Source of the DNA: Euborellia annulipes
Taxonomy: Eukaryota; Arthropoda; Insecta; Dermaptera; Anisolabididae
Reading direction: 5' to 3'
Assembly (NCBI GenBank): GCA_023213315.1
Contig: JAKCPI010005513.1
Location: 18,479 to 82,478 of the forward strand
DNA: 64,000 nt
How positions within the stretch are numbered: position 1 is the stretch's first letter; each line of letters starts with the position of its first letter. The translations under genes were made by a program, and so were the position numbers. Shown here one piece after another: positions 11,869-22,789 of this stretch. The notes beneath the pieces are model-generated. The model had not been told where the DNA came from. It made no database searches and worked only from the letters and a program-made list of their open reading frames with translations.

Positions 11869-14153
11869 TTATTCATAAACCCAGCCGTCATTTGCTGTTG
11901 TCCAGGGAATCTGTTCTTTTTCATCGAACCAGAGATTAATTTCCTTTTTGGCTGATTCAACGGAGTCGGAACCATGGCAGATATTTCTAAAAAGAGAAAG
12001 AAGAAAAAAATGATACAAAAGAAATTAACTAAAAAATACTTATTGCCTATATCTCCAATAATAAAATATATTTGAAAATTATTATATTATTAGATTAAAG
12101 CAGGTTTACAGGCTACGAGAAATCGTAACGATGTGATTGACAAATTTATTGCTCCAATAAATCGAAAGTGTCGTGTACTGTTTACACGCTACGATAAATC
12201 GTAACGATTTATCGATTTATTGTCATATTTCGTAGTCGACAGTTACCGACTTCAATGCAATGGCAAATGCAAACAGAGTGAAATCGTAACGATTTCACTC
12301 ATTGTCAGTTTGCATTTAGTCTATAGCTGTTGACAACGACATATAAAAATAAATCGATAAATCGTTACTATTTATCGGAGCTTGTAAACAGTAATCCACT
12401 CTTTCGATTTATTGAAGCAATACATTTTTCAATCACATCGTTACGATTTATCGTAGCGTGCTAACAGGCCTTTAGGGGGTTTGGAATGTCAGAAAATCAC
12501 AAGAATTTTTTCCCAAACTTATTCATAACAATGAAACATATTTCAAGTAGAAGAAACTCGATGGATGGGTGGTAATTATTAGGGGCCCCTTGGGGTTGGG
12601 GTTTTGTTGAAGTGTGGGGGGGATGAAGATGTGGCCGTTTTTTTTTTTTTTTTTTTTTTGGGGGGGGGAAAAATTTTAAAAAAAAGGGGCCCCCCAAAAA
12701 TTAGGTTAGGATTAGGTAGATGTAGGCAGCCAGCAGGTGATAAAAAAACTATATGATTACCGTCAACGGAATCACATCGATCTATGGGCGCCGGAACTGG
12801 GGGGGGGGGGGGCAAGGGCCCCCCCCCGGCATCCTACAGGGGGGGCAGAGGGGGCAAAATTTCTTTTTTTATTTCATTTATTTTTAAAAATGATATATTT
12901 TTAGTTTTGAAAAATAAAATCTTCTAAATTAAAAAAAAATTAAAAGAGTAAGAAATTCATTTTTTTCCAGAAATTTTTGATAAAATCACTACCAAATTTT
13001 TTTAAATTTTAATTTTATTAAAATTGTGATTTTATTTAAAATTTTTAAAGTTTTATAGTAGATTTGTTTTTGTTTTATACTATTTAAACATATTAAATTA
13101 TTTTAATTTTGTCAAAAAATTTTTTTTGCCCCCCCCCCCCCCCCCCCTGATTCAAATTCGTTCCGGCGCCCCTGCATCGATCCTATCTTCAGGACCTACG
13201 GTGATCAAAATTTTTTTATTTGGTGTTAATTCGGCAAAATATAAACAATCTTTACAAGAAAAAAAAATGCTTGTAAAGATTGTTTATATTTTGCCGAATT
13301 AACACCAAATAAAAAATTTGTTGATGACGGTAGGTCCTGAAGATGGGATCGATGTGATTACGAAACGTTGACGATAATTAAATAGGGTTTTTTATCACCT
13401 GCTGGCTCCCTACATCTACCTAATCCTATTGAAACATATTTCGTCGGAGCCCTAACCTATATTTGGGAGAGTAAAGGAGTGTAAAAGAGAATGAAATCTT
13501 AGTAAATGTCATAAATTTGACAATTTGGAATGGATACATGTGAGCTATGCAATCCTCAATTTATTTATATATTCAAACTTAACTTTTATAATATTAAAAT
13601 CAATAAAAGAAAGTATTTAAATTTATTTTACGATTATATGGGCAAGTTAGTACCTTCCGACGTCGATGCAGAGATCACCTCTAATAGTGCCTGGGGCTGA
13701 GTCTTTGGGGTTGGTGGCACCGAGCATCACTCTACCGGTTCGGACGACATCATTGCCTTCCCATACCTTAAAAAAAAAAGTTTTAAAAACATCGTTTGAA
13801 TTTTTAATTAGAAAATAATGGCCTTAAATTTACCATTGGTACAACAGGTCCAGATGACATATATTTAACCAAACCTGGGAAGAACGGTTTTGAAGAGAGA
13901 TCGGCATAATGTTTTTTAAGGTGTTCTTCATTTGCCTTTATTTAAAAAAAAAAATTAAAAAAAAAATTAAAAATGCATAAAAAAGACAAAATAAATTAAA
14001 ATTAAAACAGACACATACCCACATAAATTTCATAGCTACTAACTTAAAACCTTTTTTCTCAAATCTACTAATAATTTCGCCAACTAGACCACGCTGGACC
14101 CCATCGGGTTTGATCATAATAAAAGTTTGTTCCCTCTTGGTCTCTCCAGACAT
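11869..14153 (-). CDS. NDK: Nucleoside diphosphate kinase (NDK/awd/NME family), complete
   Basis: Transfers the gamma phosphate of ATP to nucleoside diphosphates through a phosphohistidine; cytosolic, hexameric in animals. The CDS is join(14153..14019, 13935..13834, 13766..13654, 11986..11869) on the minus strand, 155 codons plus stop, against about 152 residues usual for the family. All junctions are GT-AG and in phase (0, 0, 2). Visible features: Lys15 in [44 protein letters not shown]; and the active-site His121 in NICHGSDS. The protein ends VYE after a [10 protein letters not shown] tail, and no signal peptide is present. A cysteine (Cys120) lies just before the active histidine. The last intron (11987-13653) is swollen by palindromic MITEs. 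The next gene upstream, UTP18, is divergent. Confidence 0.96.
12097..12474. mobile_element. Long palindromic MITE in the last NDK intron
   Basis: A near-complete palindrome of about 375 bases, centred at about 12290 on GTGAAATCGTAACGATTTCAC. Its ends read CAGGTTTACAGGCTACGA and, reversed, AGGCCTGTTAGCACGCTACG. The motif ATCGTAACGAT recurs inside. TTA flanks on both sides would suit a PIF/Harbinger-type duplication, but this is uncertain. No coding capacity. Confidence 0.75.
12640..12705. repeat. Homopolymer block
   Basis: Consecutive runs of T, G, A and C with almost no complex sequence; possibly a consensus artefact in an element end. Confidence 0.5.
12706..13435. repeat. Palindromic element in NDK intron 4, split by a hAT-like insertion
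   Basis: The right arm (13266-13430) contains CCTGAAGATGGGATC...GATTACGAAACGTTGACG, followed by TATCACCTGCTGGCT. The left arm is its reverse complement (12706-12782 plus 13175-13260). The arms meet near 13260 around a short A-rich loop, after GCCGAATTAACACCAAAT. The left arm is interrupted at 12783-13174. Confidence 0.8.
12783..13174. mobile_element. hAT-like MITE with 8-bp target duplication
   Basis: A 392-bp element with inverted ends GGGCGCCGGAAC, the right end extending to CCCCTG, flanked by the exact duplication CATCGATC (12775-12782 and 13175-13182). Long G and C runs lie near the ends. No transposase. Confidence 0.85.
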
Positions 14154-14250
14154 TTTGCCTTTAAAAATAAAATGAAAAAAAGTAAGAATGGATGCAATCA
14201 CCATACAAACAGAAAAATAAAATAATAATTAGGATAAAATAAAATATTAC

Positions 14251-14292
14251 AGGTTTGGGTTTGATATGCTGGTAAAAAGAACAGGCAAATGA
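14251..14292 (-). other. NDK 5' UTR exon (inferred)
   Basis: A donor AACCT|GTAATA on the minus strand at 14250 would splice to the acceptor TTAAAG|GCAAAATG at 14158, five bases before the ATG. The TATA box at 14317-14324 places the start at about 14290. Confidence 0.65.
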
Positions 14293-14316
14293 GAGAGAAA
14301 GTTAGCAACGATTCGA

Positions 14317-14324
14317 CTTTTATA
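14317..14324 (-). promoter_or_regulatory. TATA box of NDK
   Basis: TATAAAAG on the minus strand, within GGTTGCTATAAAAGTCG, about 25-30 bases upstream of the inferred first exon. Confidence 0.7.
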
Positions 14325-14340
14325 GCAACCATCTTAGAAT

Positions 14341-15874
14341 ATATGTATGATATTAGTAACGATTAAAGATGTTTATTTCTCTAAAAGATTAAAAAAAAAA
14401 TATAAAAAAAATATTATCTGATAAAATTCTAAAAAATGTAGTTATATTAGTAAAAAATAAAAGAATTAGACAAAACCTTCGTAGTGAAAGCATCATCCGG
14501 CTAGGAAGAAATCTAGGCCCTAATCTACCGCCTGCTTAGTAAGTGCATAGATCGGATGGGATAGGGGTAGTGGGGATAAACAAGCGCGACTTTGCTACAA
14601 TAGTCGAAAATCAACTCCTCTTCCAGGGATTGATATATATCATCATATCGAAAATGCGGTATAAAATTATTGAGTACAATACTCCAATTCCCAATTCACC
14701 CACTATACTTGTCACAAAATTGTGGCCCATGTAAAAAAAAATTTAAAACATTCCACCCCCCTCCTCCCGCCCAAGAAATTCTTCTCCCAGACTCCGTCCC
14801 CTCCATTTCACTTCTTTCCTTTTATTAAATTTATATTTTAAATATTGTCTCAAATTCCCTCCATATAGGCCTACTATTATTTTCGCAATAATAAGAGTAT
14901 TCTGATATCTTAATTGTTGTGTAATAATGGATTCTCAATTATATTTTTTTTTAAATAATAAAAAATAACTCTTAGGAAGTAGCACATTGGAAGAGGTCCT
15001 AGGGGTCAGAGATTCGCTTCCCTTCTCAAACGATATATATTTTTCTGAATTACTTTAGATACAAATTGATGTGGGAAAAATAGGAACTGCTTCAGATGCC
15101 AAAAAAACCCCTTAAATATATTTGGATATAAAATTAAGTTTACCTTTAATAATTCCGGGAGGTGAAGTTTGAAATTCTTTTTGTGAGTTAGAAAAATCAA
15201 GAATTTTATATATATATGTCTTTACAATTGATTCTTTAGGGAAATCATTTATATAAAATAAAGGAATCAAAGAAATTAAAAAAATTAATATAAATTTGGT
15301 CATTTATAAAAATTTTTTTTATAAATTAATAAAACATCTTGAATGTCAAAATTAATTGATAACGTGTTATATCATATTTATCAATGAAACAGCAAAAAAA
15401 TGGAAATTTGTATTAAAATTATATTTTTAATAATATTACTATAGATTTAATCAAAATTTTTTTAAACAAGTATTTATTAAATTAAATAATATATTTATTT
15501 TTATTTAATTTATTTTTCACTTTGATTAAAATTTAAACATTGGCCAGACATTGGCTAATTTGTCTGGGTTGGCACTTCTGGAAAGCCTTAAAATTTTTTT
15601 TAGTTTCTACATTCATTATCATTGAAAAATTAAAAACTATTAAAATTTTTGATAAAACTCAATTTTCATATTATTCCATCAATTTTTCTACAAGAACACA
15701 ATTATAACAAATTTTTTCAATTTTATATTATCAATTTGTGTAACAATTATAATTGTGTGTCGTGTGTTATTAAATTTCAAAGCACATTTTTCAAATCATA
15801 ACCTCAAAACTTGATTTTAAAATTTGATAATTTTATTTTTTTATCTTATATTAATAGTCAAATAAATAAATAAC
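14341..15874. other. Divergent intergenic region between NDK and UTP18
   Basis: AT-rich. A degenerate tRNA-like stretch lies near 14980-15025 (GATTCGCTTCCC as a possible B box). A 63-codon minus-strand ORF at 15112-15303 with a hydrophobic start is discussed in the findings. UTP18 has no TATA box that I can identify. Confidence 0.45.
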
Positions 15875-18800
15875 ATGTCAGCCAATGGGCATAAAAGGAA
15901 AAATAATTCCCAAAATTCTAAAATGAATAAAAAGAAACGTTTTACAAGAGAAGAAAATTTACTTGAAGAGCAAAGGTAACTTTATATCGTACTGAATATT
16001 TCTTATATATAAAATATTCCAAATTTCATACATGTTTTTATAATAAGAGAAAATAAACAATTCATTTATGACATAAGCTAAATCGTTACATAGTTTCAAT
16101 TTCAACAATTTATTATAAATTTAAATCACCATATTGTTAAAATTGTTTATTCAAATTTAAATAGTCCTTTATTCTTTATTACATAATTGATTTCTGAAAG
16201 TATTATTTATTATAGTTTAAAATATTTTTATTTTTCTCCTTTTTTTAAGGCTTGAACAACTCGTATTAGGTTCAAATATCCTTGGAAATGTAGCTGCGAA
16301 TCCTTTTCAAGAAGGAAGTATAAAAGATGAAAATACAGATTCTGGAGTGGATATCATAGACGAGGAACCAACAACATCTAGAACAGCAGCTTGGATTGAT
16401 GAGGATGACGAACATTTATGGTTTGATAATCTTGATTACTATAAAATTTTTTAAATAAAAAAAGGCCTATCGATTGTTCTATGTTTAGATTTGATAAAAA
16501 TGCACACTGTGCTTCGTCTAATAGTAATTTATTTTAATAAAAATATTAATTAAAAATACTGTTTATATCTGTTGCCTCAATTTTATTTTCATTTCATTTT
16601 TGATCAGCTCTAGTTTTTGAGATACTCGTGTTTAAAAGAGATAAAGCATTTTACTCAAATATCTTCTATGTAAGAAACCAGCAATAGTCAAGCATCAATT
16701 GACTATCTTGAAACCTTGCTATTTCTTTCTTCCATCTCACGTAAGCCTGTTGTCCATGTTTTCGGTACATTGGTTGAGGTGATTGTGGTAAAAAGTTGAG
16801 TTTAATTCTCATGTTATATTCAATCTTTTTGTTTTCAAGCAAGTTTTCATCTCACTGAAACAAAAACCGACCAAGCATTCATTTCAAATACACTCATTAA
16901 AACTAAATTTGTATTTAGGGCAGAGTAATTTTATCCAGATCTACTTTTTTTACAAAATTATAAAATTCATGAGAAGCCATTCTATATACCCATCAAATGT
17001 TATCCCCTCCATATATAGAATGGCTTCTTATGTATTTTATAATTTTGTAAAAACGCTTCACAATCTTATAATTTGATGCACTGAGGATGGATTGTGTTAA
17101 GCATTCCGAAATATTTGCCAATAAATTATTTTAAAGTGGAAAGCAGTCGCTGGTTGCCTTTTCTCCATAACCATAATTTAATATAATCCAACCTACTGTT
17201 AAATTTGGAGCAACAGACAAACTGAAATTTTGTAAACTTTCTCATTCTTTTATTATTTATATTATTTTTTTAAATTTATGAAATAATTATTTTGTTTTTA
17301 GCGTCAAAGATTTGAATGAATTAAATCAGAAAAAAATCCATGCAACAAATAATGAAGCCTCTTATTCATCATTATTAAGACAAAAATATATTAAATTAAA
17401 TGGAAATCCAAAATGGGCCGAATTAGATATGAAAGTTAAATCAAATGATTCAGAGGATGATGATTCTGAAGATGAACTCTTACAAGTAACTAATTTCATT
17501 ATTTAGAAAAATCAAAAAATTAGCAAAAGAAATTAAATAGATTTCTTTTTCTTTTTTTTTATTATTTCATTTTTAATTATAGAATAAAACCCAATATTTT
17601 AGAGATGCAGCAATCTTCTATCAACTAAACAAACAATATTAAGAAAAGAGACACTAGATACTAGAATGCTTCCTGATATAAATTTACAAACTCGTAAAGA
17701 AGGACCTATAATTACAAGTGTAGAATTCCATCCTAAATCGTCTGTAGGCCTAGTTGCCGGATTTTCAGGCCTGGCATCGATTTTTCAAGTTGATGGAGAA
17801 TCAAATCCTAAATTACAATCAATCTTATTTGAACGTTTCCCTATTTCTTGTTCACGATTTACACCAGATGGAAATTCATTTATTGTTGGATCAAAAGATA
17901 ACTCTTATTTTTATATGCACAATCTGATTGAAGGAAAAAGCCACAGAATGAATATAAATAATAATTTGGACGTAACTAATACGAAGGTAAATAAAAATAT
18001 TTATTATTATTAATTAGCACTCAAGGGCTCACATCTGGTGAGTACGTGGATGGCGACCACGAGTTACCTGAGCTATATGCCATTACATTACCTCAAATCC
18101 TTTCTAAAGATAACTTATATCAAATAAATATTTAGGTGAATTTAAACAAATTACTAAAGAGAAAAGAACACTTTGGGTGGGGATGTAATAATTTTAGTGG
18201 TATTCACTTATATATTCTAATTATATAATAATTTTAAAATATATTTTTTGATAAACAGTTTTTTTTTTTAAACACTCACATTCACATACACACAGTCTTT
18301 TTCGGCAACTTAGGCCATATAAGACTTTAAACGATAACCGTTATTATGCGGTTCCAGGTCAACATTAAATTCTAACCATGCGTTTTCTCATGTGATTATT
18401 ACTGTTTTTATAAAAGAAGATGGAAATCTTTATTGGAATTCTTAAGGGGGGGGGGGGGGGTTTTTACATTTAAATCACAAAAGTTCCCACGAGTATCATT
18501 TGTACTTCACAGGATCTTAAATGGCTTAAGTTATCGAATAGACTCTGTATGTATAGGTGTGTGAATGTGAGTGTGTCAAAAATTCAATGTCGAAATTTTA
18601 ATGGATATACCAAAAAAAGTGGTTTTCGCGACATGGTCTGTCTGTCTGTCTGTGTGTGTGTGTCTGACTGTGATCAAAATATCTCCAGAACCAAAAGAGC
18701 TAGGAAATTAAAATTTTATATTTAAGTTAGTCACTCCCCTGGGTCGTAACATGAAGCTTTTGAACAAAATCTGCCAAAGAGAAGACGGAAAGGTGGTATT

Positions 18801-21222
18801 ATGGGCCCTATATTCCAGATTCTTTTTATAAATTTAATAATAATTTTAAAATTAGGGGCCATCCTATAAAATCTTAAAATTTGAATAGATTTTTTTAATT
18901 TTAATTTGTTGAATTTTTTTTTTCAGCTTTTTGAAATCTCTCCCGGCGGTAATTTTATTGCATTAGCTGGACGATATGGCAACATTTATATATTGAACAC
19001 TTTGAACAATGAAACAATAGCATCTTTTAAGATGAATGGCGAAGTGGGAGCTCTGACGTTTAGTGAAGACGGCTCTCGTCTATATTCTTATAACAATGCT
19101 GGCGAAGTATATATTTGGGATATGACAAATCGAACCTGTCGTTGTCGTTTCCAAGATGAAGGCTCTCTTCGAGGTGGAGCTATCGCTCTCTCGCCTAATG
19201 GACAATACCTCGCTTGTGGCTCATATCAGGGCATTGTCAATCTTTACACTCCCGAAAATCTTATTGAAAATATTCGCTTCCCAAAGCCCTTCCATACATT
19301 GTATAATCTAACAACGCCTATCACACATCTAAGGTTTAATCATACCTCAGAAATACTGGCAATGACATCCAGTTACAAGGATTCGGCTGTTAAACTGGTA
19401 TGTCACTTATATTTGTTTATGCAAGTATTCAATCAAATATTTCTTGATTCGAGACATTTGAATATATTAAAAAGTTTTCATAATTATGCCTACATATATA
19501 ATTTATTTGTTTAAAGGTTTCTGGATTTCTCCAATGAGCAAGCAGCTAGTAGTTTTTTGAATTTATATTTATTAATGTGCCAACGTTTCGGTCGCATATA
19601 GGATAATCCTCAGGGTTAGCCATTGTCAATATATTGATCCTCCAATGGCCATATTGGCAAAAGACATTATTAATTTAATAATCCAATGACCAAATTATTA
19701 TTAATTTATTATTATTATTATTAATTATTAATTTAATAATCCAATGACCAAATTATTATTAATTTATTATTATTATTATTAATTTAATAATCCAATGACC
19801 AAATTAGATAGAGTGTATGTACAGTGAGGGACAATATTAAGTCCCACCCAAGCATTTTCTACTTGTGATTATTTCATTGTTTTTAAAAAAAATATTATAT
19901 ATTTTTTAATGAAAACTTTCATGGTTTAAACCTAGAACATCTCCACGAAACATTTTTATTTTCTTTTATAAAAACAATAAAATAATCACAAGTAGAAAAC
20001 GCATGGGTGGGACTTAATATTGTCCCTCACTGTACTATGGACACTGAGTGACTCACGCACTCTCTGGAATATTAAATTAATAATGTCTTTTGCCAATATG
20101 ACCAATAGAGGATCAATAAATTGACAATGGCTTGGCCCTGAGGATTAATGCAACCGAAAGTCGGCCCTGGAACATTAATAAATATAAATTGAAAAAACTA
20201 CTAGGTGCTTGCTCATGAAATCTTTAAACTATATATTATCAGCTAAACACCTCCTTCAAATATATTTATATTGTATGTTACATCTGATATCACAGCGGTT
20301 TTTAACCTAAAGTATCTGTAACGATACGCGATTTTCTAACAGAATAAAATTGTATATTAACAAAATATCGTCATTGTAAAAGCAACAAGCTATCTCAATA
20401 TTTCTAACTTTGCAAATAAACAAGTTTTTTTTTTTTTTTTTTCATGTACAGTGAGTACAAAAGTTACAGCAGCCCCCTGGCGTTTTCTCATGTGATTATT
20501 TCATTGTTATTTAAAAAAATATGAAAAAATTAGAATGAAAAATTTTTCTGATTTAAAAGTCGATGACAATTACAAAATTGTTTATCTTTTTTTTCATAAA
20601 AACAATGAAATAATCACCATGATAAATCGCACTGGTTTAACTATGTCACTCACTGTTATTGTTTTATAGTTAAGCTCAATATTTGGATAAAAATATCCAA
20701 ATTATATCCGATTCAAAATGGTTGTGATATGCTTTAATTTAAATAAATTTCTTGTTTAAATGCATAAGATTCAGTAGCGCAACCAGAGAGGGGGTTTTAA
20801 CAACCCTAAACCCTCCCAGGAGAAAAAAATTCAAATTTCTACATTAATTTCTATATAGAAGAAAGGTCTTTCACTAGCTATTTTAAATCAAACTAAACAA
20901 CAAATCAAGAAATAGAATGATTTTTAAAAATGATCTAAAAGAAGCTTCTCTTAAATCTATTGTAATTTTGTTTTCATTAATTATTTATTCTTTTTTAGGC
21001 TCATTTTCCAAGTATGACGGTTTTCAAGAATTTCCCTAAAATATCTAATCTTCCAAAACTGGGACCTGTTGCCTTCTCCCCAAATAGCGGGTTTTTAGCT
21101 TTAGGCTCTAATGTGAATAGAGCTAGATTATTTAGGTATTGATTTTATTCTATTTAGTTATTATTTTCAATAATCTAATTAATTTCTTTTGTTACAGACT
21201 TAAACATTATGGAAACTATTAG
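15875..21222 (+). CDS. UTP18: UTP18, U3 snoRNA-associated WD40 protein, complete
   Basis: Nucleolar WD40 component of the small-subunit processome (UtpB), needed for 18S pre-rRNA processing. The CDS is join(15875..15975, 16250..16420, 17302..17485, 17603..17986, 18927..19397, 20999..21135, 21198..21222), 490 codons plus stop; the human protein is somewhat longer (about 556). All seven exons join in phase. The N-terminus is lysine-rich (KMNKKKRFTREEN), followed by the family motif TAAWIDEDDE and a Ser/Asp-rich acidic patch. The WD40 part includes ITSVEFHPKSSVGLVAG, FQVDGESNPKLQSILFERFP, LFEISPGGNFIALAG, GEVYIWDMTNRTCRCRFQDE and SPNGQYLACGSYQGIVNLY. It ends RLKHYGNY, like the RLHHYSDF end of the human protein. 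The exon 2 donor (ATG|GTTTGA) is weak and is chosen by phase and homology. Without that splice the frame stops at 16454. Confidence 0.93.
16964..17165. repeat. Palindromic element in UTP18 intron 2
   Basis: Inverted arms (16964-17004 and 17015-17047, AGAAGCCATTCTATATA and its complement). They are followed by CTGAGGATGGATT...CATTCCGAAATATTTGC, another copy of the CTGANGA...GAAA motif, and then a tail CGCTGGTTGCCTTTTCTCC shared with 25260-25290. Confidence 0.65.
18014..18075 (+). repeat. 5S-rRNA-like SINE fragment
   Basis: Contains GAGTACGTGGATGGCGACC, which resembles the box C region of 5S rRNA. Similar fragments are at 24574-24812, 50278-50345 and 57630-57692. Confidence 0.55.
18282..18800. 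repeat. SINE C core fragments and repeat A fragment in UTP18 intron 4
   Basis: 18282-18350 holds the SINE 3' core on the minus strand (TTTTTCGGCAACTTAGGCC). 18510-18585 holds another core on the plus strand. 18590-18800 is a piece of repeat A (GTGGTTTTCGCGACATGG, then TGTCTG repeats and TTAAGTTAG). A G run at 18447-18460 separates them. Confidence 0.65.
19518..20228. repeat. Palindromic element in UTP18 intron 5 with tandem repeats and a nested MITE
   Basis: Outer arms at about 19535-19680 and 20060-20215 are inverted copies. Each carries CCTGAGGATTA...CGAAA (left arm on the minus strand, full form ACCGAAACGTTGG). Between them is an AAT-rich unit of about 55-60 bases (ATCCAATGACCAAATTA) repeated three times (19672-19806) and the mariner-like MITE at 19822-20032. 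Confidence 0.75.
19822..20032. mobile_element. Tc1/mariner-like MITE
   Basis: Long inverted repeats (over 60 bases) starting CAGTGAGGGACAATATTAAG on both strands, flanked by TA on each side (19820-19821 and 20033-20034). No transposase. The best-preserved member of this family in the window. Confidence 0.88.
20449..20656. mobile_element. Tc1/mariner-like MITE, related subfamily
   Basis: Ends CAGTGAGTACAAAAG and, reversed, CAGTGAGTGACATAG. It has internal CATGTGATTATTTCATTG and its inverse, and TA flanks. It shares the subterminal block of the element at 19822. Confidence 0.7.
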
Positions 21223-21297
21223 TAATACTGGACCAATTCTATGTAATATATTCTTTTATTATAAATAATATTATTTCTATTTTAAAGAAGTTTCGAA

Positions 21298-21303
21298 AAT
21301 AAA
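21298..21303 (+). terminator. Polyadenylation signal of UTP18
   Basis: AATAAA about 75 bases after the UTP18 stop codon, overlapping further AATAAA repeats. Confidence 0.6.
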
Positions 21304-21529
21304 TAAATAAATTTATTAGATACAAAATTCAATTTTTTTTTATTTTCCATTGTCTTTCAAAGAATGATATAATTTTCCTCTGAGTATAATAATAATAAAG
21401 GAAAAGAATGTGATTTGTCAAAACGAAATTTAATTCAACCTATTTATACAAAAACAATTTCTAGCTGAGATGTTGGATTAATAAGAGGGTAGAAATGAGA
21501 GATGCAACTAAGGTTATTTCTTTATTTAT

Positions 21530-21700
21530 TTAATTCACAAAGTTTACGTTCCGGTTCCGTTTGAACCATCCTCAGAACTGGCGAAAAGACCCTATTAAAG
21601 TGTCTAGTAAATATATGAGTTGTTCAACAATGTATAAAATCTAGTGACACTTTCATAATGACTTTTCTCCAGCTCTGATGATGGTTCAAACACGGAACTG
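21530..21700. repeat. Degenerate palindromic element
   Basis: On the minus strand CTGAGGATGGTTC-AAAC-GGAACCGGAACGT (21552-21584). A related plus-strand arm CTGATGATGGTTCAAACACG lies at 21674-21693. The GGTTC/GAACC stem is intact, but the GAAA is changed to GGAA. Confidence 0.55.
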
Positions 21701-22415
21701 AAGAAGAGATAATCAACTCGTAGCCTACCAATTTTCCGAGGGGGGAAGGGATTTGAACGTTCCAGGCGATCGCCCTCCATATCCCCTCTCCTGACCTCGA
21801 CCCTGAACAATACCTCACTTTTAATTTTGCTAAAATAAATGCAATATTGGCTGAGAGATTGAAAAATGTACATAGTCCGAGGTAGTACATAGTCCAAAAG
21901 AAAAAACTACTGGAGTTGACAATCTCCTTAGTACATTTTTTGAAATCAAAAAATGGTTGATGAGTTCAATAACACGAGTTAGAAAATTATCTCGAATCAG
22001 ATTGATAAAAAAAAAATTTTTTGAATATGTCTTTTCTAAACATTTGTTCATTGCTCATATATTTTATCATTTAAATGAGTCATTGTATTGAGAAATAAAT
22101 TGATAACTCGAAGGGAAAAACATAAACAAATAAGTTGTTATTTTTAATTTTTCCCTTTTCGGATACTGAAGCCATTAGGGATTTGAATATATTATTACAA
22201 TATATATTTATTTATTAGGCCTAATTGCTAGCGGGGGACGTTCAACGTGCTGTTACCTCGAGGTCACCCATAATAATAACAAATATTAGTCATTATTAGT
22301 AGCCGGCATTGTTTGACAGTTAGTTATGGGATAATATTTGAATGAAGGAGAGGTAAATAGAAGAAAGAGTAAGATAGAGTGAGTGAGTGAGTGAGAGGGA
22401 GGGGGGGGAATTCCT
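21701..22415. other. Upstream region of the formin gene
   Basis: Intergenic. A core-like SINE remnant lies near 22158 (CCCTTTTCGGATACTGAAGCC), a possible 5S-like scrap at 22224-22275 (ATGGGTGACC on the minus strand), and a GAGTGAGT/GGGAGG purine tract at 22375-22410. No coding exon was recognised. Confidence 0.4.
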
Positions 22416-22417
22416 TC

Positions 22418-22568
22418 AGTTAGAAAATGTTAGATGACATCACATCTGATTTGGGAGGTGAAGTCGAAAGAACCAAGTAACGAACGAACCTCTCAACTCG
22501 TGAGTGAAGTGCGTGACTTCGTAGCAACCATAACACAACAGCAGTAGCATAATAACGACAACAAACAG
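22418..22568 (+). other. Candidate non-coding first exon of the INF2/form3-like gene
   Basis: An arthropod-type initiator TTCAGTTA (A at 22418) follows a purine-rich tract. The region is less AT-rich than its surroundings and ends in a good donor, AACAG|GTAAAT (22568/22569). The next acceptor in the gene is TTTCAG at 25341, nine bases before the ATG. The splice is inferred; no open frame crosses this exon. Confidence 0.5.
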
Positions 22569-22789
22569 GTAAATAATTACATTTTTGGAATGACATCATA
22601 TTTAGGGCACATACTCTAAAGGAAATAAGAAATTTTACATTTAATTATCAACAGACAATAGATGATTCATTCTAATAAAAAATATTCTCATAACCGGTTA
22701 ATAGAACACTCCCTTTTTATTTGAAATATTAACTTGAATAATTATTTATGGGAGGGATTATTGATTTCTTATTTATTTTAAAATGTCAT

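Noticed and set aside
12497..12815. ORFs with runs of Pro and Lys
   Set aside because: They come from homopolymer blocks and MITE ends, not from protein-coding sequence.
19672..19806. Three tandem repeats considered as a CRISPR-like array
   Set aside because: The units are AT-rich tandem DNA with variable spacing inside a transposable element, in an animal genome.
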